Source: a virus. From it: a stretch of DNA of 32,449 bases. Positions 11,312 through 17,701 of this stretch are shown here, piece after piece (within the stretch, counting starts at the first letter, position 1; each line of letters opens with the position of its first letter). The notes under the pieces are model-generated. The model had not been told where the DNA came from. It searched no databases and saw only the letters and a program-made list of their open reading frames with translations. The DNA is taken from IMG/VR virus record IMGVR_UViG_3300044695_001839, positions 1 through 32,449 of that record; one strand, given 5' to 3'. The translations under genes and the position numbers were made by a program.

Positions 11312-12638
11312 ACCTTACCAAGACGAAGCCGCCGACTTCCTGTACGAGCGTGACCGGGCGATGATCTTGGCGCCCGTGGGCGCAGGCAAGACGGCCATCA
11401 CGCTGACCGCGATGCAGGCGATGGTCAAGGACGGCTACGCGTCACGCTTCCTCGTTCTGGCGCCCAAGCGTGTTTGCACGGACGTGTGGCCGATCGAGGT
11501 GCCCAAGTGGGCGCCGGATCTGGACTGCCGCGTCGCCGTGGGCAGCCCTAAAGACCGGGCGTCAGCACTGCGCTCGTTTGTGGCGATAGTGGTCACTAAC
11601 TACGACAACATCCAGTGGCTGGCCGAGCAGGACTTGTCTGACTTTGACGCCATTGTGTTCGACGAGCTGACTAAGCTCAAGAACCCTTCCGGCACACGCT
11701 TCAAAGCGCTGCACAAGGTGATCGACCAGTTCAAGATCCGCTGGGGTCTGACCGGGTCGTTTACCAGTAACGGTCTGGAAGACGTCTTTGGCCAGTGCAA
11801 GATTGTGGATGAAAAGCTCTTGGGCCGTGCCAAGGGCGCGTTCTTGCAGCAATACTTCGTCTGCATGAACCGCGACTTCGGCGAGTGGCTGCCACGCCCA
11901 GGCGCGCTGTCGTTAGTCATGCAGCGCATCAAGCCGGCAACGTTCGTGCTGGAGCCTGGCGAGTACCGCGACAAGCTGCCGCCCTGCCATGTGGTCGAGT
12001 TGCGCTGTGAGCTAGATGACAGGAAGCCTTACGAGAAGATGAAGAAAGATTTTGTGGTGCAGTTTCCAACAGCCGAAATACTGGCCGCGAACGCGGCGGC
12101 TGTTACATCAAAGTTGCAACAGATGGCGTCGGGCTTTGTTTATGACAGCACCCGCGTGGCGAGTGACGTGCCGGGTCAGTTCACCTCCAGCAAGACGGCG
12201 GTGTGGTTTAGCAGTCACAAGTTTGACCGATTGGATGAATTACTAGAGGAGAACCAGCATGCCAATACGCTTATCGTTTACCAATTTCAGGAAGAGGTGG
12301 CAGAACTTCGTCGCCGCTATCCGAGGCTTGCCACCCTCGACGACACCGACGCCATCAAACGATGGAACGCCGGACAAATCGAGCTTCTTGCCGTCCATCC
12401 TAAGTCAGCGGGACATGGACTTAATCTACAGCACGGGGGAAGCCACATGGTATTTCTGTCGCTGCCGTGGAGCTTGGAGTTGTACGAGCAAACGGTTGGA
12501 CGGCTGCACCGTTCCGGGCAACTGCATGACGTCTGGGTTTATATCCTACTCGCCGAGAAGACAGTTGACGAAAAGATCTGGGCAGCGCTCCACGACAAAC
12601 GAGCAATTTCCGACATAGCGATGGAGGCACTGAAATGA
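11301..12638 (+). CDS. SNF2-type DEAD/DEAH helicase
   Basis: A 445-residue superfamily 2 ATPase. Start chosen at the ATG at 11301 (MQLRPYQDEA), because the Q-motif-like RPYQ should be near the N-terminus; AGAGG lies 5 nt upstream. Motifs: I APVGAGKT (residues 24-31), II FDELTKL (about 120, DELT rather than DEAH), III GLTGSF, and in the second RecA domain motif V SAGHGLNLQ and VI QTVGRLHRSGQ (about 397). Phage members remodel or unwind DNA during replication or recombination. The partner VRR-NUC gene is two genes upstream. A near-perfect copy of the origin iteron lies inside this gene at 11585-11600. Confidence 0.93.
   Translation: MQLRPYQDEAADFLYERDRAMILAPVGAGKTAITLTAMQAMVKDGYASRFLVLAPKRVCTDVWPIEVPKWAPDLDCRVAVGSPKDRASALRSFVAIVVTNYDNIQWLAEQDLSDFDAIVFDELTKLKNPSGTRFKALHKVIDQFKIRWGLTGSFTSNGLEDVFGQCKIVDEKLLGRAKGAFLQQYFVCMNRDFGEWLPRPGALSLVMQRIKPATFVLEPGEYRDKLPPCHVVELRCELDDRKPYEKMKKDFVVQFPTAEILAANAAAVTSKLQQMASGFVYDSTRVASDVPGQFTSSKTAVWFSSHKFDRLDELLEENQHANTLIVYQFQEEVAELRRRYPRLATLDDTDAIKRWNAGQIELLAVHPKSAGHGLNLQHGGSHMVFLSLPWSLELYEQTVGRLHRSGQLHDVWVYILLAEKTVDEKIWAALHDKRAISDIAMEALK
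11585..11600. repeat. Extra iteron copy inside the helicase gene
   Basis: GATAGTGGTCACTAAC differs from the origin iteron GTTAGTGGTCACTAAC at one of 16 positions and retains most of the dyad. It encodes in-frame residues IVVTN of the helicase, so coding constraint may explain part of the match. Confidence 0.4.
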
Positions 12639-12663
12639 CTGACAAAGAAGAGGAAAAGAACAC

Positions 12664-12903
12664 ATGAACCACCAAGCAAAGATGGGTCTGACATGGGCAT
12701 CACCCCAACAGCAAGCAAGAAACGCAGCACAGCCTGAACCACAGCGCGAATGGCGGGGGCTGACGGATGAGGAGGTTAAAGAAATCTATAGAGCCACAGA
12801 AATAAAAGTTGAGGATCATTGGCGCACTGGCGGCACAACCATGATGTTTCCTACTGCTATATACCAAGCCATTGAAGCCAAGCTAAAGGAGAAGAACGCA
12901 TGA
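12664..12903 (+). CDS. Phage hypothetical protein, 79 aa
   Basis: A 79-residue soluble protein starting at the ATG at 12664, preceded by a purine-rich GAAGAGGAAAAG stretch. The N-terminal half is Gln/Pro-rich; the second half holds REWRGLTDEEVKEIY and ends in an AIEAKLKEKN helix. The short REW-GLTDEE module recurs in many small phage proteins of unknown role. A ten-codon frame at 12634-12666 bridges the helicase stop and this start and may support reinitiation. It overlaps the next gene by 4 bp (ATGA). Confidence 0.7.
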   Translation: MNHQAKMGLTWASPQQQARNAAQPEPQREWRGLTDEEVKEIYRATEIKVEDHWRTGGTTMMFPTAIYQAIEAKLKEKNA

Positions 12904-13181
12904 GATACCTACTTTTATTATTGACGGCGTCGGCGGTGGCCGCCGAGCCAGAGCATCTGACTTACACCAACGACATCAACGTGCGCACGGTCTTGACGCA
13001 GACCAAACCAAACTGGTGTTTGGGTATGAAGATGGCGTTTGACATTGACGGGCTAGACCGGGCTTACTACGGCTGCTGGGTGCCCATGCAAGGCTTTGCG
13101 CACATTGAGATGCTTGACGGCAGCCGGCGGGTGATCGCGTTAGATAAATTTACCAAACCAAAACAGGAGGCAACAAAATGA
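12900..13181 (+). CDS. Small secreted (periplasmic) protein
   Basis: A 93-residue protein with a short Sec signal peptide: MRYLLLLLTASAVAA followed by E, with an AVAA-type cleavage site near residue 15. The mature part has two cysteines (NWCLGM and YYGCWVP) that could form a disulfide in the periplasm, and aromatic, strand-like segments. The ATG overlaps the previous stop (ATGA) with GGAG upstream. I do not recognise the family. A secreted protein among replication-accessory genes is odd; it might act on the envelope, for example in superinfection exclusion, but this is speculative. Confidence 0.7.
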   Translation: MRYLLLLLTASAVAAEPEHLTYTNDINVRTVLTQTKPNWCLGMKMAFDIDGLDRAYYGCWVPMQGFAHIEMLDGSRRVIALDKFTKPKQEATK

Positions 13182-13324
13182 CGGACTTTACCAAATACGA
13201 AACGCAGCGTGAGATTCTGATTGATTACCTGCATGTCATGATCGCTAGATCCGACTGGCACGGCGTCTCTGATGTTGCTAACGATCTGCGTGAGCTGGAG
13301 GCCGAACAACGTGAAAAGAATTGA
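13178..13324 (+). CDS. Small hypothetical protein, 48 aa
   Basis: A 48-codon frame from the ATG at 13178 behind AGGAGG (9 nt spacing), overlapping the previous stop by 4 bp. The product is mostly helical and acidic (REILIDYLHVMIARSDWHGVSDVANDLRELEAEQ), resembling a small helical-bundle phage protein; no motif gives a function. The strong ribosome-binding site and overlaps on both sides (14 bp into the next gene) make it convincing despite its length. Confidence 0.7.
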   Translation: MTDFTKYETQREILIDYLHVMIARSDWHGVSDVANDLRELEAEQREKN

Positions 13325-13484
13325 CTATTGGAAGGCCAAGCTGCCTGCCGCCCGTGCAGAGGAGCGCATACGCCAGAAAGAACTAAACCAGATGGCGCGA
13401 GCCTTTGAGCGGGCTGTTGAGAAGGTGACTGAAATTGAACAAAGGATAGAAGATGAAAAAGCAAAGCTGGCGCGCCCTGAATGA
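13311..13484 (+). CDS. Small coiled-coil protein, GTG start
   Basis: I choose the GTG at 13311 (VKRIDYWKAK) with GGAGG upstream, because an earlier start would overlap the previous gene heavily. The 57-residue product is almost entirely one charged helix (RIRQKELNQMARAFERAVEKVTEIEQRIEDEK in segments), a likely coiled coil. No family recognised. Its 3' end overlaps the next gene by 32 bp. It probably acts by protein-protein contact. Confidence 0.65.
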   Translation: MKRIDYWKAKLPAARAEERIRQKELNQMARAFERAVEKVTEIEQRIEDEKAKLARPE

Positions 13485-13647
13485 TGTCTTGGCGTCGCTG
13501 TCTGAAGAAGAGGTGTTCGCGCTACTGACGCATGAGACGCTAAACGAGCGCCGCAGCTCACACCTGCAACGTCTGCACCAGCGCTACTGCGCCCTGCGTG
13601 ACGCCCGTGAGCGGTTGGAAGTGATGGCCAAGGCGGTACGGCCATGA
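13453..13647 (+). CDS. Small helical hypothetical protein, 64 aa
   Basis: A 64-residue basic, helical protein (WRALNDVLASLSEEEVFALLTHE, then RRSSHLQRLHQRYCALRDARERLEVM). The ATG at 13453 follows AAAGGA. It overlaps the preceding gene by 32 bp and the following one by 4 bp (ATGA). The N-terminal SLSEEEVFALL looks like a short helix-cap motif seen in small regulatory proteins, but no HTH is clear. The function is unknown. Confidence 0.65.
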   Translation: MKKQSWRALNDVLASLSEEEVFALLTHETLNERRSSHLQRLHQRYCALRDARERLEVMAKAVRP

Positions 13648-13889
13648 AATGTCAGCAGTGCGGCAGTAAGACCCATGTAGTCAACACCACGCAGCAGCCA
13701 GGCGGCATCCGGCGGCAACGCAGGTGCCCGTCATGCAAGAACAATGCCTACTCAGCAGAGGTGTGGGTTGCAGGTAACGTTATGGTGGGGAAATCGATTT
13801 ATACTAATGACGAGGTAGCGTTGATAAAAAAGAAAGGCGTTGACGCTCGCCGCGCAAATGAAGATAGGAGGAAAGACGATGTTACGTGA
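13644..13889 (+). CDS. NrdR-like zinc-ribbon protein
   Basis: An 81-residue protein whose first 40 residues match the zinc ribbon of NrdR: C3-x2-C6, then GGIRRQRRCPSC with C28-x2-C31, followed by a YSAEVW strand. In NrdR this ribbon binds DNA upstream of ribonucleotide reductase genes, but the ATP-cone that should follow is absent; instead there is a basic tail (KKKGVDARRANEDRRKDD). It is therefore probably a stand-alone DNA-binding ribbon of phage type. It overlaps its neighbours by 4 and 11 bp. Target sites are not identifiable here. Confidence 0.8.
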   Translation: MKCQQCGSKTHVVNTTQQPGGIRRQRRCPSCKNNAYSAEVWVAGNVMVGKSIYTNDEVALIKKKGVDARRANEDRRKDDVT

Positions 13890-14061
13890 TGGATACTTTA
13901 TTAGAGAAGAACCACCCAAAATCGGCGCGCATTACATCCCGCAGTTCTATCAGCGCCCCTCTACGCCTGAAGAGCGGTTCGTGCAGGACATTATGCTGGG
14001 GTCTAAGCCACAGCAGGAGTCGCCTGTAGTGAAGTTATTCGGCAGGCTGCTGAGTATATGA
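13879..14061 (+). CDS. Small hypothetical protein, 60 aa
   Basis: The start is the ATG at 13879, behind a strong AGGAGG; an in-frame upstream extension would overlap the zinc-ribbon gene extensively. The 60-residue product is proline- and aromatic-rich (EEPPKIGAHYIPQFYQRPSTPEERF) and ends in a short helix KLFGRLLSI that could associate with membranes. No family recognised. It overlaps the next membrane-protein gene by 4 bp (ATGA). Confidence 0.65.
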   Translation: MLRDGYFIREEPPKIGAHYIPQFYQRPSTPEERFVQDIMLGSKPQQESPVVKLFGRLLSI

Positions 14062-14246
14062 AAGAGCTTGTCCTCGTCTACTACGCGGCCATCGTGGTTG
14101 CCACCGTGGGCTTTCTGGCGTTCTTCATACCAGAGCCACGGCGGCCTACCGCTGCTGAGTGCGGTGTGTCTGAGATCGCGCCTGACATGTCAACGCGCGA
14201 CCGTGAGGTCTGCCGGCAGTTACGCCAGCATCGTCACCGCATGTGA
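14058..14246 (+). CDS. Small single-pass membrane protein, 62 aa
   Basis: A 62-residue protein with one N-terminal transmembrane helix (LVLVYYAAIVVATVGFLAFFI, residues 4-24 in part) and a basic, arginine/histidine-rich cytoplasmic or periplasmic tail with two cysteines. Last gene of the rightward operon. Its final 27 bp overlap the 3' end of the convergent endolysin gene, so the two operons meet tail to tail without spacer or obvious terminator. The function is unknown. Confidence 0.65.
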   Translation: MKELVLVYYAAIVVATVGFLAFFIPEPRRPTAAECGVSEIAPDMSTRDREVCRQLRQHRHRM

Positions 14247-14732
14247 TTGCGCCTCTGCTACCCGGCGCATCCAGCCTTTGCCGAAGGTTGCGAACGTCGG
14301 GAGCGCCTTATAAAACAGCTCCTTCTCCATGCTGAACTTAGCAATCAAGTCCTTCTGATCGGCGGCTTTGAGCGCTGCCATCGTCTTGGGGCCGATCGCG
14401 CCATCAGGCGTCGTTCCGATCGCTTTCTGCATGGTTCTGATGGCGCGGCCAGGGCCAGCGTTGATTGCAAAGTCGAACATCAGATAGTCCAGACCCGTTG
14501 GCAGCTCGTCGGCCTTGACCGCATCCCAGTACTTCTTCCTGTACATAGGTGCCACTGTATCCGGGGTCAATGCGCGCATCTCTTTTTCGCCAACAGCTTT
14601 GCCGACCCATTCTTCCCACACTTTCTTGGTGACGCCCAAGTTGGTCATGCCGCCTGGGTCTTTGGGATGATTAACGAACCCGCCTTCGTGTTTAAGGATC
14701 GCTTTGAGCGCTTCGTCGAAGTTTTCTTTCAT
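14220..14732 (-). CDS. Endolysin, glycoside hydrolase family 108 type
   Basis: A 170-residue peptidoglycan hydrolase. The N-terminal catalytic signature ILKHEGGFVNHPKDPGGMTNLGVT contains the EGG glutamate expected to be catalytic and the DPGG-TN-G pattern of GH108 muramidases. YWD and the helix DYLMFDFAINAGPGRAIRTMQ follow, then a C-terminal peptidoglycan-binding module of the PG_binding_3 type (GTTPDGAIGPKTM). There is no signal peptide, so it depends on the holin encoded nearby. Its start lies 41 bp inside the Rz gene, giving a compressed endolysin-spanin block. Last gene of the leftward late unit. Confidence 0.93.
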   Translation of the reverse strand: MKENFDEALKAILKHEGGFVNHPKDPGGMTNLGVTKKVWEEWVGKAVGEKEMRALTPDTVAPMYRKKYWDAVKADELPTGLDYLMFDFAINAGPGRAIRTMQKAIGTTPDGAIGPKTMAALKAADQKDLIAKFSMEKELFYKALPTFATFGKGWMRRVAEAQSHAVTMLA

Positions 14733-15204
14733 TTCTCAGTATCTCCTGACAGGCAGTTAGTTGGTGGGTGATTTCGTCGGCGTCGGCTGCGATGGTGATA
14801 AGAGCTTCCGCAGCCTCTCCTGAAAGTCGGGCTTTCGTGGTTCCATGATCGCTGCTGGCACTGGGGGCAGCACTGGGCACGGCGTTACTATTGTCTGGAC
14901 ACGCGGCGTCGATGAACAGCCCGTCAGTACGAGCAACATCAACCAGCTGCTGACGCTCCACTTCCACCGTCCTAATCTTGTCAACATAGACCTTCTCCAC
15001 TTTGTTTTGTGTGTTCGCTAGCAGGTGTTCAAACTCCGCTACCTTGGCCTGTTCGGCTGCTAGCACTCTGCCAGCTTCGATGGCCATTGCAGCCTTTTCT
15101 GCTTCCCACGCCGCCTTAGTGACTTGGACGCCTGTATGGTGCCCATAGAAGTACGAGCAGATAGCAAAAACAAGCGCGCCAACAATCACATAAGGGTTAG
15201 GCAT
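14692..15204 (-). CDS. Rz: Inner-membrane spanin (Rz-like)
   Basis: A 170-residue type II membrane protein: one N-terminal helix (PYVIVGALVFAICSYFYG, residues 4-21) followed by a long periplasmic coiled coil (KAAWEAEKAAMAIEAGRVLAAEQ in part, then KVEKVYVDKIRTVEVERQQ). This is the Rz architecture. A lipoprotein gene is nested inside it in another frame (14757-14987), the classic Rz/Rz1 layout, which confirms the assignment. It spans the periplasm and fuses the membranes at lysis. The 3' end overlaps the endolysin gene. Confidence 0.87.
   Translation of the reverse strand: MPNPYVIVGALVFAICSYFYGHHTGVQVTKAAWEAEKAAMAIEAGRVLAAEQAKVAEFEHLLANTQNKVEKVYVDKIRTVEVERQQLVDVARTDGLFIDAACPDNSNAVPSAAPSASSDHGTTKARLSGEAAEALITIAADADEITHQLTACQEILRNERKLRRSAQSDP
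14757..14987 (-). CDS. Rz1: Outer-membrane spanin lipoprotein (Rz1-like), nested in Rz
   Basis: A 76-residue frame lying wholly inside the Rz gene in a different reading frame. It has a lipoprotein signal: basic start, hydrophobic SSWLMLLV, then the lipobox LTG-C with the lipidated cysteine at residue 24, followed by a proline-rich mature part (PCPVLPPVPAAIMEPRKP). These are the defining features of Rz1 o-spanins. The chance of a perfect lipobox in a shadow frame at this position is small. It implies a Gram-negative host. Confidence 0.88.
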   Translation of the reverse strand: MLTRLGRWKWSVSSWLMLLVLTGCSSTPRVQTIVTPCPVLPPVPAAIMEPRKPDFQERLRKLLSPSQPTPTKSPTN

Positions 15205-15484
15205 CGTCTTCTTTCCCGGCTTTGATGGACTCGATTTTCTCTTGGCCGCGTGTCCAGGCAGAGATGCCTAGAATGGCCATGAAGGTGATGTGAATGAATC
15301 CGCCTGACTGGAGCGTCAAGGACGTCCATGCGCGGAAGGCATCGTTTGCCGCTTCCGTCTCCCAGAACTGCACGACTGTCCAGAGCATGGGGAAGATCAC
15401 AAAGTCGCACAAGCAGATAATCATGTACGTGATCGCCATCATGGGGCGCCACTTGGTTGTCATCCAGTCAGTCGCATCGGTCAT
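15197..15484 (-). CDS. Holin-like membrane protein
   Basis: A 95-residue protein just upstream of the spanin genes. It has a long hydrophobic stretch (about residues 14-40, MAITYMIICLCDFVIFPMLWTVV in part) and a second helix (about 61-78, GFIHITFMAILGISAW), then a charged tail (RGQEKIESIKAGKEDD). Size, two transmembrane segments and position with endolysin and spanins point to the holin that permits endolysin release. The start has GAGGGG upstream and overlaps the preceding gene (ATGA). I am not sure of the exact holin family. Confidence 0.75.
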   Translation of the reverse strand: MTDATDWMTTKWRPMMAITYMIICLCDFVIFPMLWTVVQFWETEAANDAFRAWTSLTLQSGGFIHITFMAILGISAWTRGQEKIESIKAGKEDDA

Positions 15485-15732
15485 TCTTCACCCCTCATTT
15501 CCCGTAAAACTTTTATCCGCAATTCCTTCATCTTGCGCGTTTCTTGTTCCGCCCGGTACAGCGCGTTGTTCATGTCCATGTACATCACGCCCATCACAGG
15601 CAGGGCGATGACTAGCACAAAACACAAGACCAGAACGGCGACGAGGAGTGCCCACGGTACGTCTGACTCAGGCGGAGGAGGAGGAGGACTCCGACGTACC
15701 ACGCCACGACGAAAAGGATTGCTCCAACCCAT
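15481..15732 (-). CDS. Small membrane protein with coiled-coil tail
   Basis: An 83-residue protein: basic, proline-rich cytoplasmic start (RRSPPPPPPESD), one strong transmembrane helix (WALLVAVLVLCFVLVIALPVMGV, part of residues 27-49) and a charged coiled-coil tail (YRAEQETRKMKELRIKVLREM). The first 121 bp overlap, in another frame, the end of the upstream gene at 15612-16322. It could be an antiholin or an accessory lysis protein; no motif decides. It overlaps the holin-like gene by 4 bp (ATGA). Confidence 0.65.
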   Translation of the reverse strand: MGWSNPFRRGVVRRSPPPPPPESDVPWALLVAVLVLCFVLVIALPVMGVMYMDMNNALYRAEQETRKMKELRIKVLREMRGEE

Positions 15733-16322
15733 ACCGCTTCTTCTTTCCTTTTTCTTACCCGCCTGCGTCTTTGCGCCGCCTCCACCTGCATCTTTGCAGT
15801 CTCACGTTTGTGTGCCTCATCCTGCTCAATGACGATCTGCTTCCACATCTTTTCGTACTTGCCCCACAAATCGCCTAGTTCCGCTGGCGCTTTGTAGACC
15901 ATCGTCTCGCGTAACTCAGCAAGCATGGCGTCTAACCTTGACCGGACGATGACGCGCATTAACGCCCGCTTGCCAATCGAATCCGTACCTGTGTAGACCT
16001 GCTGCGCTTCTGCTTCCTGCTGGATAAAGACCTTACCGATCTTGTCGTACTCATCCATTAACGCACCCAGATCGTTACCTATCTGGATAAACACGTCGTT
16101 TGGGTCGGCCTTGGCTATCTCCTGCACTCGCTGTACTTCTTCGTTGTACTGAATCTTCTGCGCGTTGGTCGGGTTTTGAATCTTCCCAAACTGCGTCTTT
16201 AAGTCATCCAGTACATCCTTGACCTCACCCGCTGCGCCCTTGATGTCCTTGTAGAGCTGACAGCCTTTTTTAACAGCCGCAACAGCCGCGTTAGCAGCAG
16301 CAAGTAAGGTTAACGGATCCAC
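15612..16322 (-). CDS. Coiled-coil protein with C-terminal membrane helix, GTG start
   Basis: A 236-residue protein beginning at GTG (MDPLTLLAAANAAVAAVKKG), a start pattern familiar in phage proteins of this type, with GAGG just before it. Residues about 1-190 are helical and charged. A basic cluster (QRRRRVRKRKEE) precedes a C-terminal transmembrane segment (VWVGAILFVVAWYVGVLLLL). The last 121 bp are shared with the next gene in another frame, so the hydrophobic tail is encoded by DNA that also encodes a proline-rich start. The function is unknown; the lysis neighbourhood suggests an envelope role. Confidence 0.65.
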   Translation of the reverse strand: MDPLTLLAAANAAVAAVKKGCQLYKDIKGAAGEVKDVLDDLKTQFGKIQNPTNAQKIQYNEEVQRVQEIAKADPNDVFIQIGNDLGALMDEYDKIGKVFIQQEAEAQQVYTGTDSIGKRALMRVIVRSRLDAMLAELRETMVYKAPAELGDLWGKYEKMWKQIVIEQDEAHKRETAKMQVEAAQRRRRVRKRKEEAVWVGAILFVVAWYVGVLLLLRLSQTYRGHSSSPFWSCVLC

Positions 16323-16323
16323 C

Positions 16324-16545
16324 TCACTTGTCTTGCTTGGCCTCTAAGCGGTCAAAAATCTTACCCAACATCTCCTTGATGTCGCGCATGTCTTCCTTGT
16401 AGTCCTCACGCGTGACGTAGACGTGCGGCATGGCACGCACGTCGGTGTCCAGTCGGTCAATCGAGCGGTGGATGTTGTTCAACACCCAGCCGCCGAAGAA
16501 CCCGGCAATGGCCACCGCGATGTTAAATAGTACCTGGGAGTCCAT
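16324..16545 (-). CDS. Small membrane-anchored coiled-coil protein, XhlA-like
   Basis: A 73-residue protein with an N-terminal membrane helix (VLFNIAVAIAGFFGGWVLNNI in part) and a charged helical tail containing PHVYVTREDYKEDMRDIKEML and FDRLEAK. The YVTREDY...DI...KIFDRLE pattern resembles XhlA-type phage lysis-accessory proteins, although those often carry the membrane segment at the C-terminus. It overlaps the upstream 49-residue gene by one base. A lysis accessory role is inferred from position and pattern. Confidence 0.6.
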   Translation of the reverse strand: MDSQVLFNIAVAIAGFFGGWVLNNIHRSIDRLDTDVRAMPHVYVTREDYKEDMRDIKEMLGKIFDRLEAKQDK

Positions 16546-16694
16546 TACTCGACCACCTCGTCAGCAGGTTCTGGCTCGTTGCCCGCCTCAAGCCACTTTA
16601 AATACTGCTGGTAATCCGTGTTGGCTGGATCAAAGGGGATGAATGCGTTATCTGAAAGACGCTGCACTGTGTTGTTGTCTATTAAATTGTACAT
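16545..16694 (-). CDS. Small tail-fibre-associated protein, 49 aa
   Basis: A 49-codon frame from the ATG at 16692-16694 behind AAGG to a stop sharing one base with the next ATG (TAATG). The product contains LSDNAFIPFDPANTDYQQYLKWLEAGNEPEPAD. This motif, with its DYQ-YL-WL-GN-P-PAD core, is common in small proteins or domains encoded right after phage tail-fibre genes and thought to act as fibre assembly factors. It lies 8 bp downstream of the receptor-binding-type fibre gene. A role in fibre assembly is inference. Confidence 0.7.
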   Translation of the reverse strand: MYNLIDNNTVQRLSDNAFIPFDPANTDYQQYLKWLEAGNEPEPADEVVE

Positions 16695-16702
16695 AATCAA
16701 CC

Positions 16703-17701
16703 TTAAAGTTCGATTGCGGCATTCCCACCGGTACCAGTTGCGGGGGTAGAACCACCAGCGCCTAACTGAAATAAATCAACACTGGTATTGGCAACGGTTC
16801 CGTTACTTCCGGAGCCTAAAGTGATTGTCGGCGTAGCTCTTTTACTGACTTTAAAAAAATAGGTGGTTCTTGCGGTTGACCCTCCTGATGAGTCTGGCCC
16901 AGAGTAAGACGATAGCAATTCAAAATACCTTTGGCACAACGCCAACTCCGTACCATACGCCCTGTAGTCAAAGCTGGTCGCCTGCGTGCCCTTCTCTAGC
17001 TGCACGCCGGTGACGGCGAAAGTAGCGCCAGATGTCGATATAATTTTAGATGTCCCACTAGCCGCACGAAAATCGGATGCTGCCCAAGCCCCAGCCGTCC
17101 CTTGAAATGTTGAGCCTGTTCCAAGGTCAATTGTTAACACCAAACCGACGCCATTAGTGGTCAACCATGTTCCTGTCGTATCGCCGGGGATTGTTATTGT
17201 TTCAAACTCCCAAGTATTTGCAGCGTTAATTGTGTAGGTGAATGGGTAAGAACGGTCTAAAGCGTTGTTTTGAATTGCGCCACCAAATGTTCCTGTTACG
17301 CTTGAACGAACCCAAAAAGAAAGTGTGACTGTTGTGGCATTAGCTGTGCCCCAACCAAAGTCTGCCATGTTCAGCCCCTCAATACGCTGGGCGACATAGT
17401 TATTATCAGACGCGCCGGGGGATGCGCCGGTACCTACAGTTATCAGTAAGCTGTTTTTAAAATTAGCCGGGACAGTTGTGGATTGAATAGCTGTTGTTCC
17501 ACTACCTGTTGCAGCGCGAGCAAACCATCTATCAAGGTTGTATACATTAGACGAAGTTAACGTCACACTCGCCCCAGCATTGCGCTGATCGATCACCATC
17601 GCACCATTGATGATGCGGTTCTTGAAGTTGTAATAGCTGTTGTACTGCTTGCTGGTGTCTGGGAACGTGATCCCAGCGGTGCCATCCAAAATCATTGTCA
17701 T
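16703..17701 (-). CDS. Tail fibre / receptor-binding protein
   Basis: A 332-residue fibre protein. I start it at the ATG at 17699-17701 (MTMILDGTAG) behind GAGG; upstream codons belong to the endonuclease gene. The N-terminal part has DGTAGITFPDTSKQ and then FKNRIINGAMVIDQRNAG, a motif shared by many phage fibre/collar proteins. A carbohydrate-binding-like beta sandwich follows (NYVAQRIEGLNMADF, VTLSFWVRSS) and VQLEKGTQATSFDYRAYGTELALCQRYFE, a conserved end of such lectin-like domains. It would bind the host surface. It overlaps the homing endonuclease gene by 4 bp. Confidence 0.82.
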   Translation of the reverse strand: MTMILDGTAGITFPDTSKQYNSYYNFKNRIINGAMVIDQRNAGASVTLTSSNVYNLDRWFARAATGSGTTAIQSTTVPANFKNSLLITVGTGASPGASDNNYVAQRIEGLNMADFGWGTANATTVTLSFWVRSSVTGTFGGAIQNNALDRSYPFTYTINAANTWEFETITIPGDTTGTWLTTNGVGLVLTIDLGTGSTFQGTAGAWAASDFRAASGTSKIISTSGATFAVTGVQLEKGTQATSFDYRAYGTELALCQRYFELLSSYSGPDSSGGSTARTTYFFKVSKRATPTITLGSGSNGTVANTSVDLFQLGAGGSTPATGTGGNAAIEL

